From JBBRVP01 sp038246785 (lineage in GTDB: Bacteria > Actinomycetota > Actinomycetes > Jiangellales > Jiangellaceae), in assembly GCA_038246785.1 (NCBI GenBank), contig JBBRVP010000012.1:13876-77875 (forward strand): a stretch of DNA of 64,000 nt, written 5' to 3'. Made by a program: the position numbers and the translations under genes. Below the pieces are notes generated by a model, which was not told the origin of the DNA, did not search any database, and saw only the letters and a list, made by a program, of their open reading frames with translations. This document shows, one piece after another, positions 22,269-30,268 of the stretch; the stretch's first letter is position 1, and every line of letters starts with the position of its first letter.

Positions 22269-24665
22269 TCAGGTGAGTGACAGCGCGGCGAGAGCGGCGT
22301 TGACGATGCTGCCCGGCAGCAGGTCGTGCAGCTCGTAGAGATCGTGCACGGTGCCGGACTGGCCGAATGCGTCGACGCCGAGCGGGACGCAGGGGACGCC
22401 AAGCGCCGAGCCGAGCCAGGCCATCGCATGCGAGGCCGCGTCGTGGACGGTGACGACAGGCGCCCGGCCGGCGCTGGCGGGGAACGCAGTGCGCAGCGCG
22501 CCTGCCACCGAGGGGGCAGTCGCGGTGCGCACACCCTGACGCAGCGTGCGTTGCCAGGCGGAGTGGAGCCGGTCGAGCGATGTGACGTCGACGACGTGCG
22601 CCGCGATGCCCTCTTCGCGCAGCTCGGCGGCGGCCGCCAGCACCTCGGGCAGGACCGCGCCGGTGCCGACGAGGTGCACCTGCGGGCCGCCCTGGTCGGC
22701 GAGCTCGGATGCCTCGTCGAGCCGGTAGGCGGCGGCGAGGACCTGCCGGCGAAGCACCGCGTCGCCCAGCCGCCGGCGGACCGTCTCGAACGGCGCCTGG
22801 TCGAGCGGCCGGGTGGTCAGCCGGAAGTAGTACGCACCGTCGCCCTCGTGCGGAGCGGCCGTGTGTGTCGGCGCGGCGCCGGCGGCGATGCGGCCCAACG
22901 CGTGGCAGAGCAGCCAGTCGAGGGCGGTGGCGTACGCCGGCTCGCAGAAGGTCACGTGCGGCAGCTCCAGCCCCACGGAGGCCGTGATCGTCGACTGGTG
23001 CGCACCGCCTTCGGGGGCCAGCGTGACCCCGGAGGGCGTGCCGGCGATGACGAACCGCGAGCCCTGGTAGGCGGCGTACACGAATGCGTCCAGCCCGCGC
23101 AGGACGAACGGGTCGTAGACGGTCCCCACCGGCAGCAGCGGCTGCTCGGACAGGTCCCACGACAACCCGAGCTGCCCAAGCAGCAGGAACAGGTTCATCT
23201 CCGAGATGCCGAGCTCCAGGTGCTGGCCGGCGGGCCCCTCGGTCCAGCGCAGCGCCGGGTCGACGCTCCAGGCCCGGCGTTGCGTGGGAGCGAAGACCCC
23301 GGTGCGGTTGATGAAGCCGGCGAGATTCGTCGAGGTCGCCACGTCGGGCGCCGTCGTCACCAGGTAGGGGGCGAGCTCCGGCTGCCGGGACAGGTCGACG
23401 AGGACCCGCCCGAAAGCCTCTTGGGTCGACAGGGGCTTTGCGGTGCGGACAGCCGTCGAGTCGGGGACGGAAACCGGGAGCGACTCGCGCCGTGGTGCGC
23501 GGGTCAGGTGCTCTCGACGCTTCACCGCCCACTGCCCGGCAGGCGTCGCCGGGTCCAGGCGGTCCCACTCGGTGGTCGCGTCCAACCCGAGGGATGCCCG
23601 CAGCTCGTCGACCTGCGTCGTCGTCATCAGCGCCGAGTGGTTGCGCGGGTTGCCGGCGATGGGCAGCCCCCAGCCCTTGACGGTGTAGGCGAAGACGACG
23701 CTGGGCCGGTCCTTCTCGGCGTCGCAGGCGGCGAACGCGTCGAGCAGGGTGGGGATGTCGTGCCCGCCCAGATCGGTGACGAGCGGTGCTAGCTCGTCGT
23801 CGGTTGCGCCGGCGACGAGGGCGACGACGTCGTCCGGCGCGCCCTCGCAGAAGCGCTCGCGCACGGCGGGGCCGTGCAGGCCGAACAGCGACTGGTAGTG
23901 CTCGTTGGGCATGGCGTCGATCCAGGATCGCAGCCGCTCGCCGCCCGGCGCGGCGAACGCGGCCTCGAGCCGGCGGCCGTACTTCACCTCGGCGACGTGC
24001 CAGCCGGCCGCGTCGAACTGCTGCTTCCACTGAGAGATGCGGACCCCCGGGACCACCCGGTCCAGCGACTGACGGTTGAAGTCGACCACCCACGTGACGT
24101 TGCCCAGGCCCTGGGTTGCCGGCTCGGCCACCGCCTCCCACACGTTGCCCTCGTCGAGCTCGGCGTCGCCGAGCAGCGCGTAGAAGCGGGTGCGTGGGCG
24201 TTCGCCGAAGTGTGCGTCGACGTAGCGGCGGACGACGGCCGCGAACAGCGGGGCCGCAGCCCCGAGCCCGACGGACCCGGTGGAGAAGTCGACCTCGTCA
24301 GGGTCCTTGGTGCGCGACGGGTAGGACTGCAGGCCGCCGCGAGCGCGCAGCGTCGTGAGGTAGGACCGGTCGAGGTTTCCGAGCAAGTACTGGATCGCGT
24401 GGAACACCGGCGAGGCGTGCGGCTTGACACTCACCCGGTCGGGGCCGTCGAGCTGGGCGAACCACAGCGCGGTCATGACGCTGACCAGCGAGGCACTGGA
24501 GGCCTGGTGGCCGCCGACCTTGACGCCGTCCCCGGTGTCGCGCTCGTGGTTGGCGGCGTCGACGATGCGCGTCGCCAACCACAGGACGCGACGCTGGATC
24601 TCCACGAGCACACCGGGGTCGGGCACCCGGTCGCCACCATCCACTGCGGCAGGATCAGAGGGCAC
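22269..24665 (-). CDS. AceE/transketolase-like 2-oxoacid dehydrogenase E1 component
   Basis: A 798-residue thiamine-diphosphate enzyme related to homodimeric pyruvate dehydrogenase E1. The ThDP/Mg motif GDAELDEGN lies at 166-174, followed by VDFNRQSLD; the central pyrimidine-binding region has LGISEMNLFLLLGQLGLS, and the C-terminal domain contains VDAFGQSGT. It is clearly shorter than AceE of Escherichia coli (about 890 residues), and no E2 or E3 gene adjoins it. It may be an AceE paralogue acting on pyruvate or another 2-oxoacid. It diverges from a soluble transhydrogenase gene 64 bases away. Confidence 0.8.
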   Translation of the reverse strand: MPSDPAAVDGGDRVPDPGVLVEIQRRVLWLATRIVDAANHERDTGDGVKVGGHQASSASLVSVMTALWFAQLDGPDRVSVKPHASPVFHAIQYLLGNLDRSYLTTLRARGGLQSYPSRTKDPDEVDFSTGSVGLGAAAPLFAAVVRRYVDAHFGERPRTRFYALLGDAELDEGNVWEAVAEPATQGLGNVTWVVDFNRQSLDRVVPGVRISQWKQQFDAAGWHVAEVKYGRRLEAAFAAPGGERLRSWIDAMPNEHYQSLFGLHGPAVRERFCEGAPDDVVALVAGATDDELAPLVTDLGGHDIPTLLDAFAACDAEKDRPSVVFAYTVKGWGLPIAGNPRNHSALMTTTQVDELRASLGLDATTEWDRLDPATPAGQWAVKRREHLTRAPRRESLPVSVPDSTAVRTAKPLSTQEAFGRVLVDLSRQPELAPYLVTTAPDVATSTNLAGFINRTGVFAPTQRRAWSVDPALRWTEGPAGQHLELGISEMNLFLLLGQLGLSWDLSEQPLLPVGTVYDPFVLRGLDAFVYAAYQGSRFVIAGTPSGVTLAPEGGAHQSTITASVGLELPHVTFCEPAYATALDWLLCHALGRIAAGAAPTHTAAPHEGDGAYYFRLTTRPLDQAPFETVRRRLGDAVLRRQVLAAAYRLDEASELADQGGPQVHLVGTGAVLPEVLAAAAELREEGIAAHVVDVTSLDRLHSAWQRTLRQGVRTATAPSVAGALRTAFPASAGRAPVVTVHDAASHAMAWLGSALGVPCVPLGVDAFGQSGTVHDLYELHDLLPGSIVNAALAALSLT

Positions 24666-24729
24666 GGGAGCGATGCTGCCACTGGCACCTGGGGTTGTGC
24701 GCGCCTACCCGGCCGGGGACGCTGGCCCG

Positions 24730-26145
24730 GTGAAGGACACCGAGTACGACTACGACCTGCTCGTCATCGGCAGCGGACCCGGCGGCCAGCGGGCAGCCAT
24801 CGCCGCCGCGAAGCTCGGGAAGCAGGTGTGCGTCATCGAGCGCCGCCACATGGTCGGCGGGGTCTGCCTCAACACGGGCACGATCCCGAGCAAGACGCTC
24901 CGGGAGGCGGTCATCTACCTCACCGGCATGTCGATGCGGGAGCTCTACGGCCAGAGCTACCGCGTGAAGCAGGACATCACCATCGCCGACCTCACCGCGC
25001 GCACCCAGCACGTCGTGGGCCGCGAGATCGAGGTGGTCCGCAGCCAGCTGCTGCGCAACCACGTCGACCTCGTCCCGGGCACGGCCCGCTTCACCGACTC
25101 GCACACCGTCGCCGTCGAGGGCAGCGACCGGGAGCGGGTGAGCATCGGCGCCGCGATGGTCGTCCTGGCTCCGGGGACCCGGCCGGCACGTCCGTCGCAC
25201 GTGGAGTTCGACGACCAGCGGGTGGTCGACTCCGACGGCATCCTCGAGCTCGACCAGATCCCGACCTCGATGGTGGTCGTGGGGGCCGGCGTGATCGGCA
25301 TCGAGTACGCCTCGATGTTCGCCGCGCTCGGCACGCGGGTCACGGTCGTCGACAAGCGTGACCGGATGCTGGAGTTCTGCGACGAGGAGATCGTCGAGTC
25401 GCTGCGCTTCCACCTGCGTGACCTGTCGGTGTCGTTCCGCTTCGGCGAGCAGGTCGACAAGGTCGAGGTCGGCGAGGAGGGCACCGTCACCTCGCTGGCC
25501 AGCGGCAAGCGGATCCCGGCCGAGACGGTGATGTACTCCGCGGGACGGCAAGGGGCCACCGACCCGCTCGACCTGGAAGCGGCCGGGCTGGCGGTGGACT
25601 CGCGTGGCCGGCTGGAGGTGGACAAGCACTTCCGCACCAAGGTCGAGCACATCTACGCCGTCGGCGACGTCATCGGTTTCCCGGCGCTGGCCGCGACGAG
25701 CATGGAGCAGGGCCGGCTGGCCGCCCTGCACGCCTTCGGCGAGACCGCCGGCGGGATGCTCGACCTGCAACCGATCGGCATCTACACGATCCCGGAGATC
25801 TCCTACGTCGGTCGCAGCGAGACCGACCTCACCGCGGACTCCGTGCCGTACGAGGTGGGGATCTCCCGCTACCGCGAGCTCGCTCGCGGGCAGATCGCCG
25901 GGGACTCGTACGGGATGCTGAAGCTGATCGTCCACGCGGTCGAGCGCACGCTGCTGGGCGTCCATGTCTTCGGCACCGGCGCGACCGACCTCGTCCACAT
26001 CGGCCAGGCCGTCATGGGCTGCGGGGGCACCGTCGACTACCTCGTCGACACCGTCTTCAACTACCCGACGCTGTCGGAGGCCTACAAGGTCGCGGCGCTC
26101 GACGCGACCAACAAGCTTCGGGCGCTGGAGCGCTTCGGGGTGTAG
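24730..26145 (+). CDS. sthA: Soluble (Si-specific) NAD(P)+ transhydrogenase
   Basis: A 471-residue flavoprotein of the pyridine nucleotide-disulfide family: FAD-binding GSGPGGQRAAI at residues 13-23, NAD-binding VGAGVIGIEYAS, and the C-terminal dimerisation domain ending in YPTLSEAYKVAALDA. In GGVCLNTGTIPSKTL the second redox cysteine is replaced by Thr, as in SthA-type transhydrogenases and unlike lipoamide dehydrogenase. It would balance NADPH and NADH. GTG 24730 gives the standard N-terminus; ATG 24673 is an alternative that adds 19 residues. Confidence 0.9.
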   Translation: MKDTEYDYDLLVIGSGPGGQRAAIAAAKLGKQVCVIERRHMVGGVCLNTGTIPSKTLREAVIYLTGMSMRELYGQSYRVKQDITIADLTARTQHVVGREIEVVRSQLLRNHVDLVPGTARFTDSHTVAVEGSDRERVSIGAAMVVLAPGTRPARPSHVEFDDQRVVDSDGILELDQIPTSMVVVGAGVIGIEYASMFAALGTRVTVVDKRDRMLEFCDEEIVESLRFHLRDLSVSFRFGEQVDKVEVGEEGTVTSLASGKRIPAETVMYSAGRQGATDPLDLEAAGLAVDSRGRLEVDKHFRTKVEHIYAVGDVIGFPALAATSMEQGRLAALHAFGETAGGMLDLQPIGIYTIPEISYVGRSETDLTADSVPYEVGISRYRELARGQIAGDSYGMLKLIVHAVERTLLGVHVFGTGATDLVHIGQAVMGCGGTVDYLVDTVFNYPTLSEAYKVAALDATNKLRALERFGV

Positions 26146-26159
26146 CTCGCCTGCAGGCT

Positions 26160-26483
26160 CGCGGGTGCGAGCGGCGGGTCTTCAACGACCTCGCCGGCCT
26201 GGGTGTCGACACGCTCGGACAGGTGCTGCTCTACCACGTCGTGCCGGGAGCGCCGATCGACAGCGCGACCGCGCTGCGTTCCGACGGCACCACGCTGACC
26301 ACCGCGCAGCGCGGCACGATCACCGTCGACGTGATCAGCCGCCAATTCAGGATCGTCAGGCTGAAGGACCAGGACCCGAACGACATCGACCCGTTACTCA
26401 TCCCGTCCTAGCTCGACATCAACCAGGGCGACGCCCAGATCGCCCACGGCATCGCGTTCGTGCTGCGGCCGGCCGACCTCTGA
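26160..26483 (+). pseudogene. Remnant of a fasciclin (FAS1) domain gene
   Basis: Read in one frame the stretch gives RVFNDLAGLGVDTLGQVLLYHVVPG, then about 45 residues, a TAG stop at 26409-26411, and a continuation DINQGDAQIAHGIAFVL to TGA 26481. LxYHVVPG and the closing AQI..G motif are the two FAS1 signatures. The 5' part of the domain and any signal peptide are missing and the frame is interrupted, so this is a decayed fragment. No start codon with a ribosome-binding site is seen. Confidence 0.75.
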
Positions 26484-26554
26484 CGACGGCGGGTCCGCCG
26501 GCTGTCGGACGGGCTCTGCGGGGCCGGCCCTGCTGAAGCAGTCGACCCGGAAGA

Positions 26555-26938
26555 TCAGGCGGGGCCGGCCGTGCGTGCCTCGGCGAGCTGCTTGTCGTAG
26601 GCGACGCGAACCTCGTCCATGTCCAGCGCCTCGACCTGGGCGATGAGGTCCTCGAGGGCGGCCTCGGGGAGGGCGCCGGGCTGGCCGAAGATCGGGATGC
26701 CGTCCCGGTAGACCACCAGCGTCGGGATGGAGCGCACGCCGTAGGCGGCGGCGAGATCCTGCTCGGCCTCGGTGTCGACCTTGGCGAAGGTGAGGTCCGG
26801 GTGGGCCTCGCTGGCCCGCTCGAACACCGGCGCGAACTGGCGGCACGGGCCGCACCACGCCGCCCAGAAGTCGATGAGCACGGTGCCGCTGGCGACGGTG
26901 GCGTCGTGCGTCTCGCGGGTCAGGGTGACGGTCGACAT
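26555..26938 (-). CDS. trxA: Thioredoxin
   Basis: A 127-residue thioredoxin with the active site WCGPC (Cys29, Cys32) and the cis-proline motif SIPTL. ATG 26938 has GAGGAGAGG upstream. Reduced by thioredoxin reductase, it keeps cytoplasmic thiols reduced. The C-terminal extension of about 18 residues after the fold (DMDEVRVAYDKQLAEARTAGPA) is longer than in the shortest thioredoxins. It is monocistronic as far as I can see. Confidence 0.94.
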   Translation of the reverse strand: MSTVTLTRETHDATVASGTVLIDFWAAWCGPCRQFAPVFERASEAHPDLTFAKVDTEAEQDLAAAYGVRSIPTLVVYRDGIPIFGQPGALPEAALEDLIAQVEALDMDEVRVAYDKQLAEARTAGPA

Positions 26939-27005
26939 GCGGGGCCTCTCCTCGGGTCGGTGACGCTCGCCCCAACAGCCGGACCCCGGCAGACCTTCCC
27001 TGCCC

Positions 27006-27758
27006 TCACTCCAGCGCCGTGGTCTGCAGCGGGTGCAGGAGCCGGACCTCGACGTCAGGTGCCAGGCGGGCAACGGCCGCCGCGAAGCGCCGACCGGGCG
27101 CGGCGAACGCGTCGTCGTGCCAGCCGCGCAAACCGCGCGGCCACAGCGTCCCCCAGTGGTACGGCACGGCCACCCTCGGTCGCAGCAGACCCAGCGCCGC
27201 CGCCGCCCGCTCCGGGTCGAGGTGCCCCGACCCCAGCGTCGGGCCCCATCCACCCACGGGCAACAGGGCGAGGTCGAGGCCGCGGCCACCCAGGTCCGCC
27301 ATGCCGTGGAACAGATCGGTGTCACCTGCGACGTACGTCCGCGCGTCACCTTCCACGACGAACCCGAGCGCCGGGCCTCCCATGCGCGACCAGGGCCCGC
27401 GCCCTCCCCCGTGCAGCGCCGGGACGGCCTCGACGACGAGGCCCCCGATCTCCACCCGGTCCCCGGGCACCACCTCCAGGGCAGTGAGCCCGGTCGCCCG
27501 CCCCACCAGGCCACCGAGTCCGGCCGGCACGACGACGGGGGCCCGCGGGTCGACCAGCCGCAGCGAGGCCAGGTGCAGGTGATCGGCGTGCGCGTGCGTC
27601 ACCAGCACCAGGTCGGCGCTCCGCGCCCGGCGCGGCACCCGACCACCCCCGCGGCGGACCAGGTGCGCGAGCCGATCGGCGAGCACCGGGTCGGTGAGCA
27701 CGCGCACCCCGCGATCGACCAGGGTGGTGGTCGCGTGTCCCCACCAGGTGAGCTCCAC
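27006..27758 (-). CDS. MBL-fold metal-dependent hydrolase (UlaG/UPF0173-like)
   Basis: The 250-residue protein starts GTG-ELTWWGHATTTLVDRGVRVLTDP and has the zinc motif THAHADH followed by VAGDTDLFHG and a late histidine in PVGGWGPTLGSGHLD and PYHWGT. This is the beta-lactamase superfamily branch that includes UlaG and NAPE-PLD-like enzymes; the substrate is unknown. Its start lies close to an unrelated small gene on the same strand, with only four bases between them, so they may be co-transcribed. Confidence 0.8.
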   Translation of the reverse strand: MELTWWGHATTTLVDRGVRVLTDPVLADRLAHLVRRGGGRVPRRARSADLVLVTHAHADHLHLASLRLVDPRAPVVVPAGLGGLVGRATGLTALEVVPGDRVEIGGLVVEAVPALHGGGRGPWSRMGGPALGFVVEGDARTYVAGDTDLFHGMADLGGRGLDLALLPVGGWGPTLGSGHLDPERAAAALGLLRPRVAVPYHWGTLWPRGLRGWHDDAFAAPGRRFAAAVARLAPDVEVRLLHPLQTTALE

Positions 27759-27762
27759 CAGG

Positions 27763-28089
27763 TCAGGTTCTCAGCCGGTCGTCGTCCTCACCGGTTCCGT
27801 GGTGGTCGACGATGATCCGCGCGTAGGCCGCGGCCCAGTCGCCGCTCGGCGTCACCCGATCGGCTCGGTCGGCCGATACGAGCAGCCAGGTGATCTCGCT
27901 GCGCACCGGCGGGCGCCCGAGCAACCGCGGTAGCTCGCTGTGGTAGACCAGCCAGTCGGCGTACCAGCTGGCCCAGTCGTCGTCGGCTCCATCGGTGATC
28001 CGGTAGGTGCGGTGATGGAGCTCCGCCGCCTCGCGCAGCAAGTCACTGACCGCGGCATAGCTGTCGCCCATCCGCGCAGTGTCGTCCAC
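27763..28089 (-). CDS. Uncharacterised protein, 108 residues
   Basis: From GTG 28089 (ATG 28071 is an alternative). A helical protein with an aromatic cluster DDDWASWYADWLVYHSELP and no signal peptide. The WaxWYAdxL pattern recurs in short actinobacterial proteins of unknown function that I cannot name. It ends four bases before the MBL-hydrolase start, suggesting a two-gene unit. Confidence 0.6.
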   Translation of the reverse strand: MDDTARMGDSYAAVSDLLREAAELHHRTYRITDGADDDWASWYADWLVYHSELPRLLGRPPVRSEITWLLVSADRADRVTPSGDWAAAYARIIVDHHGTGEDDDRLRT

Positions 28090-28179
28090 CGACCATCCGG
28101 CGGCCAGCGACCCGGGCAGGCGGACACGCTCGCGGAGCCCTCCCTGGCCGCGGCGCTCGACCCGGCGTACACATCAGTC

Positions 28180-29310
28180 ATGACCACGACCGCCCGCACG
28201 CCCCTGTCCCGGCACAGCACCCCGTCCCGCATCGCCGAGCCCGCGGAGGGGATCGGCCTGGACGAGCTCGCCCTGGCGGCCCGCAACCACGGGATGCCAC
28301 TCGAGGCGATGCGCTGGGATCTCACGCCGCCGGGCATGCACTACCTGCTGACCCACTACGACGTGCCGTACGTGGACCCGGCGACCTGGCAGCTCCGGGT
28401 CGCCGGCTCGGTCGAGCGACCCCTCACGCTGAGCCTGGCGCAGCTCATGGCCCGACCGGCGGTGACCCGCCGGGTGACCCTGGAGTGCGCGGGCAACGGC
28501 CGGGCCCGGCTCTCGCCGCGCCCGGTGAGCCAGCCGTGGTTGACCGAGGCGGTCGGCACCGCGGAGTGGACCGGGACCCCGCTGGCACCGCTGCTGAGGG
28601 AAGCCGGGCTGTCCCCCGGCGCCGTCGACGTCGCCTTCACCGGGCTCGACCACGGGGTCGAGCGCGGCGTCGAGCAGGACTACCAGCGGGGGCTGCCCGT
28701 CGCGGAGGCGTTGCGCGAGGAGGTGCTGCTCGCCTGGGCGATGGGCGGCGCGCCGCTGCCTCCGCAGCACGGTGCCCCCGTGCGGCTGGTGGTGCCCGGC
28801 TGGTACGGCATGGCCCACGTCAAGTGGCTGTGCTCGGTGGGGGTGCTCGACCGGGAGTTCGACGGCTTCCAGAACGCGGTGGCGTACCGGCTCAAGGCCG
28901 ACCCAGACGAGGCCGGCTCGCCGGTGACCCGGATCCAGCCGCGGGCTCTCGTCGTGCCTCCCGGCTGGCCGGATTTCATGTCGCGGATGCGCTTCACGCG
29001 GCCCGGCCCGCAGGAGCTGGAAGGGCGCGCCTGGTCCGGGCTGGCCCCGGTGCGCCGGGTCGAGGTCAGCGTCGACGGCGGCGCCACCTGGCACGACGCC
29101 GACCTGGCCGGCGACGGCGGCCACCGCTGGGCCTGGCGGCGCTGGACCTGGACCTGGGACGCCCGTCCCGGGTGGTTCGAAGTCTGCGCCCGCGCGCACG
29201 ACGAGAGCGGGGCCGGGCAGCCCGTAGAACCGCTCTGGAACCGGCAGGGGATGGCCAACAACGCGGTGCAGCGGGTCCCCGTCGAGGTGCTGCCCGAGTC
29301 GCCGGCCTGA
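28180..29310 (+). CDS. Sulfite oxidase-family molybdoenzyme
   Basis: A 376-residue protein with the Moco-binding domain (HYDVPYVDPATWQLRVAG, then the molybdenum ligand Cys103 in LECAGNGR, and GVERGVEQDYQRGLPV) and the C-terminal dimerisation domain (VEVSVDGGATWHDADL, then WTWTWDARPGWFEVCARAHDESG). No heme domain, no Tat signal and no membrane segment are visible, so it is probably a cytoplasmic sulfite or related oxidoreductase. ATG 28180 yields the expected N-terminus. It diverges from the 108-residue gene. Confidence 0.88.
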   Translation: MTTTARTPLSRHSTPSRIAEPAEGIGLDELALAARNHGMPLEAMRWDLTPPGMHYLLTHYDVPYVDPATWQLRVAGSVERPLTLSLAQLMARPAVTRRVTLECAGNGRARLSPRPVSQPWLTEAVGTAEWTGTPLAPLLREAGLSPGAVDVAFTGLDHGVERGVEQDYQRGLPVAEALREEVLLAWAMGGAPLPPQHGAPVRLVVPGWYGMAHVKWLCSVGVLDREFDGFQNAVAYRLKADPDEAGSPVTRIQPRALVVPPGWPDFMSRMRFTRPGPQELEGRAWSGLAPVRRVEVSVDGGATWHDADLAGDGGHRWAWRRWTWTWDARPGWFEVCARAHDESGAGQPVEPLWNRQGMANNAVQRVPVEVLPESPA

Positions 29311-29316
29311 GCCGCG

Positions 29317-29580
29317 CTAGCCCTCGCCGCCCGGCCGGCCTGGGCGCATGGATTCCCAGATCTCCTTGCACTCCGGGCAGACCGGGAAGCGCTGCGGGTC
29401 GCGGCTGGGGACCCACACCTTGCCGCACAAGGCGACGACGGGAGTGCCGTTGACCATGGCGTCGGTGAGCTTGTCCTTCGGCACGTAGTGCGAGAAGCGC
29501 TCGGCATCGCCATCGCCCGTGCTGGGCCGGGTGCGGCTTTCCTCGATCGTCTCGGCGCCAGGGCTCAGCTGGGTGCTCAC
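29317..29580 (-). CDS. DUF3039 family protein
   Basis: 87 residues including ERFSHYVPKDKLTDAMVNGTPVVALCGKVWVPSRDPQRFPVCPECKEIWE. The CGK and CPxC pattern suggests a single zinc ribbon. DUF3039 is a conserved actinobacterial family of unknown function. GTG 29580 follows a TAGACT box by seven bases. The gene ends seven bases from the convergent sulfite oxidase. Confidence 0.85.
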   Translation of the reverse strand: MSTQLSPGAETIEESRTRPSTGDGDAERFSHYVPKDKLTDAMVNGTPVVALCGKVWVPSRDPQRFPVCPECKEIWESMRPGRPGGEG

Positions 29581-29587
29581 CGGATGG

Positions 29588-29593
29588 AGTCTA
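29588..29593 (-). promoter_or_regulatory. Probable -10 box of leaderless DUF3039 gene
   Basis: TAGACT on the minus strand, seven bases before GTG 29580. Confidence 0.45.
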
Positions 29594-29597
29594 GGGC

Positions 29598-30158
29598 TCA
29601 GTTGAGGCTCGGATCGTCCGGGAACGTCGACACCATCGCGAGGTCACCGCCCTGCCGGCGCAGCACCGTGCGCCACAACCCCCCGGCCGTGGCGGCGAAC
29701 GGGTCCCCGGCGTCGGCACCGACGACGTACCACGCGTGCTCGGCGATCTCGTCGTCGAGCTGGTCGGCCGCCCACCCGGCATACCCGGCAAACACCCGCA
29801 TGCCGGCGACCGCCGCCTCGACGACCTCGGGAGGTGTGTCGAGGTCGACCAGGGCCAGCGACCCACTGACCCTGCGGACACCGACCGGCTCGTCGTCGGC
29901 CCGCCGGAGCCGGACGAGCCCGAGCGCGCCGTCGACACCGACCGGACCGCCCTGGAAGACGACGTCGGGCGAGCTCACCAACGGCTGCCACACCGGGAGG
30001 ATGTCGGCGACGGGCACCTCCGTCGGCCGGTTGAGCACGATGCCGAGGGCGCCGTCGCCGTCATGGTCGAGCAGCAGCACGACCGTGCGGGCGAAGTTGG
30101 GGTCGCCCAGCAGCGGTGTCGCCACCAGCAGGCGACCGGCGAGCCGGGCTTCCTCCAC
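29598..30158 (-). CDS. YqgE/AlgH family protein
   Basis: About 186 residues beginning with GRLLVATPLLGDPNFARTVVLLLDHDGDGALGIVLNRPTE, the signature of the YqgE/AlgH (DUF179) family, with the later FAGYAGWAADQLDDEI segment. The family is widespread and its molecular role is unsettled. GTG 30158 gives the usual N-terminus, and a CATGAT hexamer sits six bases upstream. It ends four bases before the start region of DUF3039 on the same strand. Confidence 0.9.
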   Translation of the reverse strand: MEEARLAGRLLVATPLLGDPNFARTVVLLLDHDGDGALGIVLNRPTEVPVADILPVWQPLVSSPDVVFQGGPVGVDGALGLVRLRRADDEPVGVRRVSGSLALVDLDTPPEVVEAAVAGMRVFAGYAGWAADQLDDEIAEHAWYVVGADAGDPFAATAGGLWRTVLRRQGGDLAMVSTFPDDPSLN

Positions 30159-30256
30159 GCCGCCATCATGTCCCGTCTGCGCGCCCCTCCACATCCGACG
30201 CGCGAAGCGCCTCGGTAGGGCCTTACGGCCGGGTCCACCCGCCCGGGGTGGGGGCT

Positions 30257-30262
30257 TAGATT
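30257..30262 (+). promoter_or_regulatory. Probable -10 box of leaderless flavoprotein-nifJ operon
   Basis: TAGATT ends six bases before GTG 30269, with no ribosome-binding site visible. Confidence 0.5.
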
Positions 30263-30268
30263 GACGAC

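Noticed and set aside
26223..26411. An independent 62-residue gene
   Set aside because: It is the middle of the broken fasciclin reading frame: homologous sequence continues on both sides without a start signal.
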